Positions 58,406-64,000 of a stretch of 64,000 nucleotides of DNA are shown here, one piece after another (within the stretch, counting starts at the first letter, position 1; every line of letters begins with the position of its first letter). The stretch is from Candidatus Tumulicola sp. GTDB lineage: Bacteria; Vulcanimicrobiota; Vulcanimicrobiia; Eremiobacterales; Eremiobacteraceae. The notes under the pieces are model-generated. The model was not told where the DNA came from. It searched no databases and worked only from the letters and a program-made list of their open reading frames with translations. The stretch is from contig DATNNM010000008.1 in NCBI GenBank assembly GCA_035601835.1, positions 1-64,000 on the forward strand, given 5' to 3'. The position numbers and the translations under genes were made by a program.

Positions 58406-59844
58406 AACCCCGTCGCATCGCGTGCCTGGTCATACTGCGCTTTTCCGTGGAGGTGTGCTTGCGCGCGCGCCCGGCGCTGGCCGGTAGACCGCTGGCGATC
58501 GCGCAAGGCGATTTGCGCCGCGAGATCGTCGGGACCAGCCGCGATGCCGCCGGCGTGAACATAGGCATGACGCCCAAACAAGCGCGTGCGGCATGCCTCG
58601 GTCTCGTGGTATTGGCGCGCGACTGCGCGGCGGAGCTGGGCGCGATGCGCGAGGTGCTGGATGCATTGGAGACATGTGGTCCCGACGTCGAGGGCGCAGC
58701 GCCGGGAATGTGCTATTTCGACGCGACGCAACTGCCCGCCGGCGAGACGCAGGCGCTGGGCAGGGCGCTTGCGCTTGTCGCGGCGCTGGGGTTCACATGT
58801 GCGGCGGCGATCGCCGACGACAAATTCACGGCGAAGTGCGCGGCGCTCGTGGCGGGCGGCGGGGTCAGCATCGTACCGGCGGGCGGCAGTGCCGCGTTTT
58901 TGGCGCCGCTGCCTGTGGGGCTCTTGCCGCTGGCGCCGGGCGATGGCGATCGATTCGATCTGCTCGGACTGCGCACGCTCGGGCAGATCGCGGCGCTGCC
59001 GACCGGCCCGCTGTCGCTGCGTTTCGGCGAGCGCGCGCGTGGTTATGCGAAGCTAGCGCGTGGGGGCGATGACGAACCATTACAGCCTCGCCATGAGACG
59101 GTGGTGCATGAAGATCGCTTTGCGTTCGATGAGGCGGTGGACAACGTAGAGCCGGTCCTGTTCGCGCTGCGCGGCTGCATAGCAAACGTCGCCGCGCGGC
59201 TCGCAGGCCGAGCGCAGACCTGCGATCGCGTCGAGATCGTGCTCAATGCTGATACCCTCATCCCTGTGATCTTGGCCGAACCGACGTCGTCGGCGGAGAA
59301 CATCTTCCATCTAGCCCGCATCGCGCTGGAGTCGCGCGAGATGCTGGAGTCGATCGCGGTGATAACGGTCCGCGCTGCGCCTTGCGGTCAAGCGCCGCCG
59401 CAGCTCTCGCTCTTCGACGGCTCTGCGTCATCGCGCCGCGCCGCGTTGGCAGCCACGCTGGCGCGTTTACGCGCCGCGCTGGATCCGCAAGACATCGTGA
59501 TGTTGACGCCGACGCCGGCGCGTTCGCGCTTGCCCGAGCGCATGCAGCAAGCGACGCCGATCGCCTCGCCACAGGATTTAACTCAACTGAAATGTAGTGC
59601 CGGGGCTTTAGCCCCGGAAAACAAGCCGTGGGCGCCGGCGCTGCGGCTCGTCGATCCTCCCAAGCCCATGACTGCGCCGGAGCAACAGGCGTGGTGCGCG
59701 GGTCCTTTCCGCTTGAGCGAAAGCTGGTGGGAACGGCCGATCGAGCGCGATTACTATCAGATGACCGACCCCGCCGGCGCGCTGCTGCTCGTCTTTCAAG
59801 ACGCGCGCGACGGCAACTGGTATCTGCAAGGCGTTTTTGATTGA
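58402..59844 (+). CDS. imuB: ImuB, inactive Y-family polymerase-like clamp adaptor
   Basis: 480 residues from ATG 58402. Y-family polymerase fold, but motif I reads CLVILRFSVEV without the catalytic Asp, and the second motif CYFDATQL lacks the Glu, as in known ImuB proteins. The beta-clamp binding motif QLSLFD is at 334-339. A copy of the dispersed hairpin repeat is read in frame at about residues 397-406 (KCSAGALAPEN), before the conserved C-terminal tail (AGPFRLSESWWERPIERDYYQ). Expected to bring DnaE2 to the clamp. Confidence 0.88.
   Translation: MKPRRIACLVILRFSVEVCLRARPALAGRPLAIAQGDLRREIVGTSRDAAGVNIGMTPKQARAACLGLVVLARDCAAELGAMREVLDALETCGPDVEGAAPGMCYFDATQLPAGETQALGRALALVAALGFTCAAAIADDKFTAKCAALVAGGGVSIVPAGGSAAFLAPLPVGLLPLAPGDGDRFDLLGLRTLGQIAALPTGPLSLRFGERARGYAKLARGGDDEPLQPRHETVVHEDRFAFDEAVDNVEPVLFALRGCIANVAARLAGRAQTCDRVEIVLNADTLIPVILAEPTSSAENIFHLARIALESREMLESIAVITVRAAPCGQAPPQLSLFDGSASSRRAALAATLARLRAALDPQDIVMLTPTPARSRLPERMQQATPIASPQDLTQLKCSAGALAPENKPWAPALRLVDPPKPMTAPEQQAWCAGPFRLSESWWERPIERDYYQMTDPAGALLLVFQDARDGNWYLQGVFD
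59592..59617 (+). repeat. TGTAG/TTTA-loop hairpin repeat, copy 8 (inside imuB)
   Basis: Consensus copy within the imuB reading frame. Read in this phase, TGTAG does not give a stop (A-TGT-AGT), so translation passes through as CSAGALAP. Located in the linker between clamp motif and C-terminal tail. Confidence 0.92.
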
Positions 59845-59848
59845 CTGT

Positions 59849-62800
59849 ATGCAAGAATACGCTGAGCTCCATTGCCATTCCAACTTCTCGCTGCTGGACG
59901 GCGGTTCGCATCCGGAAGAGCTGATCGAACGCGCCAAGGCTTTGGGGCTGCGCGGCATCGCCATCACCGATCGCGACGGGCTCTATGGCGCGGTGCGTTT
60001 CGCGCAGACGGCACGCGACAGCGGCGTTGCCGCCATCATCGGGACCGAGCTCACGCTGGAAGATGAAAGCCACCTCATCCTGCTCGCCGAGAACAAACAG
60101 GGCTACGCCAATCTCTCGCGCCTGATCAGCCGTGCTCATCTGGATCACGAGCGCGGCAAACCGCATACCGCATACGAGACGCTGGCCCATACGTCGAAGG
60201 GGCTCATCGCGCTTTCGGGCTGTGAGAAGGGAGCGATACCCCAAGCCCTCGCGCGCGGCGACTTCCGCGACGCCTGCGAACGCGCGTCGCGCATGCGCGA
60301 CATCTTCGGCTGGGGGAATTTCTGGATCGAATTGCAGCGCCACTTGCTGCCCGAGGACGGTCCGCGCATCCGCGCGCTGGCTGAAGTCGCACGCACCTTG
60401 GATTGCGGGCTCGTCGCCACCGGGGGCGTGCATTACGCGCTGCCCGAGCATCGCGAACTCGCCGACGTGCTGACCTGCGTGCGTTTGAAGACCACGCTCG
60501 ACGATGCCGGCACGCGCCTGCGCCCCAACGGCGAGTACTTCTTGCGCTCGCCGGCGGAGATGCACAGGCTTTTTCGCGAGCATCCACGCGCCGTGACCGG
60601 CAGCGTCGCCATCGCCGAGCGCTGCGCGTTCCGCCTCGAACGGCTGCGCAACGAGTTTCCCGACTTCCAACTGCCTCCCGGCGAGACGCCGTTCTCCTAT
60701 CTCTACGCGCTGGTGCAAGAAGGCGTGCGCCGCCGCTACCGGCCGGTGACGCCCGAGGTCAGCAAGCAGATCGCGCACGAGCTGGCGGTGATCGAAAAAC
60801 TGGATCTGGCGGGCTACTTCCTCATCGTTTGGGACATCGTGCGCTTTGCGATGGAGCGCAAGATCCTCGTGCAGGGGCGCGGCTCGGCGGCCAACTCCGC
60901 GGTGTGCTACGCGCTCAACATCACGAGCGTGGATCCGGTCGGCTTGAAACTGCTCTTCGAACGCTTTTTGTCCGAGGAGCGCGAGGAGCTGCCCGACATC
61001 GATTTGGACTGCCCATCCGGCGATCAGCGCGAGTCCATCATCCAGTACATCTACCAGCGCTACGGGCGCGAGCACGCCGCCATGGTGGCGGAGGTCATAT
61101 GCTATCGCGCGCGCTCGGCCGTGCGCGACGTGGGCAAAGCGATCGGCTTGTCGCTCGATCAGGTGGACGCGCTTGCTAAGGCCCTGGATTCGCACTCGGC
61201 GACGCGGGTGGAAGCAGAAGCCGCCGAGGTAGCGCAGGCGCAAGGCGTGCCGCGCGACGTCGCCATGCGCGTCTCCGCGCATGGCGAACCAACACCGCTT
61301 TCTGCCGCTGAGGTCGCAGAGGCGTTTGAGGTGCTGCCGCAAGCGCTCAAAGTCGATCTCACGAGCAACGCCGCGCGCCGCCTCTACGAGCTGTGCCGGC
61401 GCATCGACGATTTCCCGCGCCATTTGAGCCAGCACGTCGGCGGCATGGTCATCACGCGTTCGCCGCTCATCGAAGTGGCGCCGCTCGAGCAGGCCGCCAT
61501 GCCGGATCGCACGATCTTGTGTTGGGACAAAGACGACAGCGCCACGCTCGGGCTCATCAAGATCGACATCTTAGGCCTAGGCATGCTCGACGCCATCGAG
61601 CTGTGCATCAAGGAGATCGAGCGCGTGCGCGGCGTGAAGGTGGATCTGACCGATCTGCGCGCCTGCGACGATCCCAAAGTGTACGACATGCTGTGCGAGG
61701 CCGACACGGTGGGCCTATTCCAAGTGGAGTCGCGCGCGCAGATGGCGACCTTGCCGCGCCTGAGGCCGCGCAACTTCTACGACATCGCGATCGAGGTGGC
61801 GATCATCCGGCCGGGGCCGATCCAGGGCGACATGGTCCATCCGTATCTGCGCCGGCGCAAGGGGCTCGAACCGGTGACCTATCCGCATCCGTCGCTCAAG
61901 CCGGTGCTCGAGCGGACGCTGGGCGTGCCGCTGTTCCAAGAACAAGGCATGCGCATGGCGGTCGAGGCAGCCGGATTCACGCCGGGGCAGGCGGATGAAC
62001 TGCGCCGCGCCATGGGTCACAAGCGCTCGCACGAGAAAATGGCGCGCTTGCACGCGGCGCTGGTCGAGGGGCTGAAGAAAAACGGTATCGACGAAGCGAC
62101 CGGCGAGCGCTTGTTCCAGATGCTCAACGCGTTCGCCGACTTCGGGTTCCCCGAGTCGCACGCCGCCTCGTTCGCGCTCATCGTGTACGTCTCGGGCTAT
62201 CTGCGGGCGTACTACGCGCCGGAGTTCTGCGCCTCGCTGCTCAACGCGCAGCCGATGGGGTTCTATTCGCCTTCGACGCTGGTCGCGGACGCGCGCCGCC
62301 ACGACGTGATGGTGTTGCCGCCCGACGTCAACCGCTCGCACTACGCGTGCACGACGGAGCATATCGAGGGCGGTCAGCATGCCACCGCGCTGCGCATCGG
62401 TCTCTCCCAGGTGCGCGGCATCGGCGCGAAGCACAAAGAGCTGCTGGAAACGCAACGCGTGCAAGCGCCATACGCCGATCTGCGCGACTTCATCGTGCGC
62501 ACGCAGTTGCCGAAAGACATCCTGGAATCGCTGGCGGCCGTGGACGCCTTCGCGTGCTTCGGGCTCACGCGCCGCGCGTCGCTGTGGGAAGTGCAGCGCA
62601 TGGCGGAGCTTCCGCGCATCGGTGCGCTCGAGCGCGACATGCCGATAGACGAGCCCAAGGTCAGATTGCCGCGGATGATGCCGATCGAAGAAGCGAGCGC
62701 TGATTTTTGGGGCTTAGGTCTATCGGCGCGCTATCAGGTCATACAGTTTTTCCGCAAGGAGCTCGACAAACAGCGCATCCGCAGGGCGATCGACCTGCCC

Positions 62801-63097
62801 GCATTGCCGAATCGGCTGATCCTCAAAGTGGCAGGCGTGGTGACCACCCGGCAGCGACCCGGCACCGCCAAAGGTTTCGTCTTCACCACCATGGAGGACG
62901 AGACCGGGCTGATCAACGTCATCATCCGGCCTGACGTCTACCAGCGTTACCGTCCAGTCGCGCGCGACGAACCGGCGGTGATCGTGGAAGGCGCGCTGCA
63001 AAAGGAGAACGGCGTCGTCAACGTCTTGGCGCGCCGCTTCTGGAAACTGGACCTCGACAGCCTCGCCGACGGCCTCTCCTCGCGCGACTTCCACTAA
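59849..63097 (+). CDS. dnaE2: Error-prone DNA polymerase III alpha subunit DnaE2 (ImuC)
   Basis: 1082 residues from ATG 59849 (TTG 59837 in frame, overlapping imuB). The N-terminal PHP domain starts EYAELHCHSNFSLLDGGSHPEEL. The catalytic core has VQGRGSAANSAVCYALNIT and the acid triad in PDIDLDCPSGD (Asp383, Asp385 with Asp387 adjacent). The helix-hairpin-helix region and OB fold (KVAGVVTTRQRPGTAKGFVFTTMEDETG) lie near 995-1020. Shorter than replicative DnaE, as is usual for DnaE2. Performs translesion synthesis with ImuA/ImuB under SOS control. Confidence 0.93.
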   Translation: MQEYAELHCHSNFSLLDGGSHPEELIERAKALGLRGIAITDRDGLYGAVRFAQTARDSGVAAIIGTELTLEDESHLILLAENKQGYANLSRLISRAHLDHERGKPHTAYETLAHTSKGLIALSGCEKGAIPQALARGDFRDACERASRMRDIFGWGNFWIELQRHLLPEDGPRIRALAEVARTLDCGLVATGGVHYALPEHRELADVLTCVRLKTTLDDAGTRLRPNGEYFLRSPAEMHRLFREHPRAVTGSVAIAERCAFRLERLRNEFPDFQLPPGETPFSYLYALVQEGVRRRYRPVTPEVSKQIAHELAVIEKLDLAGYFLIVWDIVRFAMERKILVQGRGSAANSAVCYALNITSVDPVGLKLLFERFLSEEREELPDIDLDCPSGDQRESIIQYIYQRYGREHAAMVAEVICYRARSAVRDVGKAIGLSLDQVDALAKALDSHSATRVEAEAAEVAQAQGVPRDVAMRVSAHGEPTPLSAAEVAEAFEVLPQALKVDLTSNAARRLYELCRRIDDFPRHLSQHVGGMVITRSPLIEVAPLEQAAMPDRTILCWDKDDSATLGLIKIDILGLGMLDAIELCIKEIERVRGVKVDLTDLRACDDPKVYDMLCEADTVGLFQVESRAQMATLPRLRPRNFYDIAIEVAIIRPGPIQGDMVHPYLRRRKGLEPVTYPHPSLKPVLERTLGVPLFQEQGMRMAVEAAGFTPGQADELRRAMGHKRSHEKMARLHAALVEGLKKNGIDEATGERLFQMLNAFADFGFPESHAASFALIVYVSGYLRAYYAPEFCASLLNAQPMGFYSPSTLVADARRHDVMVLPPDVNRSHYACTTEHIEGGQHATALRIGLSQVRGIGAKHKELLETQRVQAPYADLRDFIVRTQLPKDILESLAAVDAFACFGLTRRASLWEVQRMAELPRIGALERDMPIDEPKVRLPRMMPIEEASADFWGLGLSARYQVIQFFRKELDKQRIRRAIDLPALPNRLILKVAGVVTTRQRPGTAKGFVFTTMEDETGLINVIIRPDVYQRYRPVARDEPAVIVEGALQKENGVVNVLARRFWKLDLDSLADGLSSRDFH

Positions 63098-63109
63098 AAC
63101 GGGATTCCT

Positions 63110-63135
63110 ATGTAGTGCCGGGGCTTTAGCCCCGG
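63110..63135 (+). repeat. TGTAG/TTTA-loop hairpin repeat, copy 9
   Basis: Consensus copy 13 bases after the dnaE2 stop; first of three hairpins in a row in the convergent gap before the pseudopilin gene. Confidence 0.9.
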
Positions 63136-63145
63136 AATCTCTTGG

Positions 63146-63170
63146 ATGTAGCGACCCGAGCGAGGCTCGG
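63146..63170 (+). repeat. Stem-variant hairpin repeat (ATGTAGCGA-CCCGAGC-GA-GGCTCGG)
   Basis: Same ATGTAG lead, but the stem is CCGAGC/GCTCGG, as in the variant at 51144. Directly abuts the next consensus copy. Confidence 0.65.
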
Positions 63171-63195
63171 TGTAGTGCCGGGGCTTTAGCCCCGG
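63171..63195 (+). repeat. TGTAG/TTTA-loop hairpin repeat, copy 10
   Basis: Consensus copy fused head-to-tail to the variant before it. Last element before the minus-strand pseudopilin gene. Confidence 0.9.
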
Positions 63196-63216
63196 ATTCA
63201 CTTTTCACGCTGCCGC

Positions 63217-63732
63217 TTAAGGCTGAGCAATCGCCCCGGTGAAGAGGTTCACGTCCACTCGCGCAGCGCGCGATGAGTCGCCCGAAGCCACGAGTGTCAG
63301 CTCGATCGTCTGGTGCTGGTCGGACCACTCCCCGGCTTGGACGAATTGCGCGCTGCCGTTGCTTGCGAACAGCAGCGGCGTGGTGGAGGAGATCACGCCC
63401 TGGGCCAGCGCCACGTGGTCGAAAGAACGCCGCACGATCAAGTCGCCAAGCATCGAATTAGGATCGATCTCGTTGGGCCGGCCGTAGCGGCATTCGTAGA
63501 CCAGCGGGTCCGCGGAGATGATCTCCAGCGTGCCGCCGACGTTGGGCCCGGCATTCTGCGCGGCGCGCTCGATCAGGGAAAGATCTTGCGCTAAGGTCGT
63601 CGCAGCGTCGGATGCGGCGCGGGCCCGGGAGTAATCGAGATACGCGGGCACGACGGCAAGCGACGCAGCGAGTCCGATGATCGCGGCGACGACCAGCACC
63701 TCCAAAAGCGTGAGGGCGCGTCGCGTGATCAT
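63217..63732 (-). CDS. Type IV pseudopilin (GspH/FimT-like)
   Basis: 171 residues from ATG 63732. N-terminal prepilin signal MITRRALTLLEVLVVAAIIGL: short basic leader, cleavage before Leu with Glu at +5, then the hydrophobic assembly helix. The globular domain (about 45-171) is beta-rich with two Cys-poor sheets. The residue before the cleavage point is Ala, whereas Gly is usual. It overlaps the preceding pseudopilin-like gene as ATGA. Confidence 0.82.
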   Translation of the reverse strand: MITRRALTLLEVLVVAAIIGLAASLAVVPAYLDYSRARAASDAATTLAQDLSLIERAAQNAGPNVGGTLEIISADPLVYECRYGRPNEIDPNSMLGDLIVRRSFDHVALAQGVISSTTPLLFASNGSAQFVQAGEWSDQHQTIELTLVASGDSSRAARVDVNLFTGAIAQP

Positions 63733-64000
63733 GGCAGCGGGCCCGGATGGACGGAATTGCCGTCCGACCACGTCTGATCGTTGAAGACGTCGTCCGGCAC
63801 GGGCGTGTCGCTGCCGAGTTGTTTGAATGCGTGGATGCGCAGGTCGGTGGCGAGGGTGCCGCCTGCCTGTCCGGCCGGATCGCCCGGGCTATCGATGCCC
63901 ACGGGGCCGGCGTTGTCGATCGCGCCCACGACCTCCGAGTAGGGCGCGGCCTGCTCAAACACGCGGATGAGCGCCGTCGTGCTGCGCGCGGCGACTGCGG
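63729..64000 (-). CDS. C-terminal part of a probable pseudopilin (cut by window edge)
   Basis: The frame is open from the right edge (64000) through AVAARSTTALIRVFEQAAPYSEVVGAIDNAGPV to the stop at 63729, at least 90 codons. The helix ARSTTALIRVFEQ and the beta-rich tail with TWSDGNSVHPGPLP fit a pseudopilin of the same operon. The diagnostic N-terminus lies outside the window. Confidence 0.5.
   Translation of the reverse strand, partial: AVAARSTTALIRVFEQAAPYSEVVGAIDNAGPVGIDSPGDPAGQAGGTLATDLRIHAFKQLGSDTPVPDDVFNDQTWSDGNSVHPGPLP

Noticed and set aside
59258-61435. Open frame of 725 codons on the minus strand opposite imuB/dnaE2
   Set aside because: It is antisense to two well-identified genes, has an Arg/His/Ala-rich composition and no domain; GC-rich coding DNA often leaves such frames open.
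63110-63195. Three repeats in a row as a CRISPR array
   Set aside because: Spacing is irregular, units are self-complementary hairpins of different classes, and no cas genes are present; better explained by the dispersed hairpin family.

Overview
The window is GC-rich, densely packed bacterial chromosome. It reads like a diderm from an under-sampled lineage. The gene style (a copper-amine-oxidase-N domain fused to an outer-membrane-barrel-like domain, many Pro/Thr-rich linkers, a zinc-ribbon FHA protein, BldC beside a WhiG-type sigma factor, and a Gram-positive-type LexA box) suggests a Candidatus Eremiobacterota (WPS-2)-like organism. That placement is inference; no 16S gene is present.

Left part (1-31.4 kb), mostly core genes on the + strand. 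The translation block is tuf(partial)-rpmG-tRNA-Trp-secE-nusG-rplKAJL. Then come a degenerate cupredoxin, an M48 protease, a H+-pyrophosphatase, an orphan dipeptide-type permease, an FHA protein, BldC-like and WhiG-like regulators, and ftsY-recA-recX-pgeF with a two-component system. A peptidase-E-like gene and a GH125 glycosidase with no normal start codon follow. A tightly overlapping purA operon carries three genes resembling flagellar FliJ, FliM and FliO in canonical relative order. After it lie rlmD, gatCAB, mutS2, tyrS, hslO, aroQ and an HU gene.

Middle part (31.4-42 kb), accessory. It holds two paralogous Crp-type regulators, one sharing a symmetric divergent promoter with a TetR gene. 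There are surface proteins (barrel, DUF3494 lipoprotein) and a tRNA-Pro integration locus. There, a 45-bp tRNA 3' end is duplicated around a ~640-bp islet carrying a frameshifted lipoprotein gene. A second possible segment, with a truncated adenylate-cyclase/NB-ARC regulator, may end at an 11-bp tRNA remnant.

Right part (42-64 kb). It has a 1198-aa membrane protein with a hydrolase motif, a secreted phosphoesterase, a VIT1-like transporter, a large secreted metzincin-type protease and small membrane proteins. An rnhA/D-aminopeptidase/deacetylase operon and a PD-(D/E)XK nuclease-DUF2007-NUDIX-DUF2269 operon follow. The latter diverges from an SOS mutasome operon imuA-imuB-dnaE2, whose perfect LexA box lies inside the promoter. 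The window ends in type IV pseudopilin genes.

Scattered through all parts is a short repeat: TGTAG followed by a GC-rich hairpin with a TTTA loop. Ten near-identical copies, all in the same orientation, plus stem variants were found. Copies supply the stop codons of rlmD and tyrS, and one is read in frame inside imuB.
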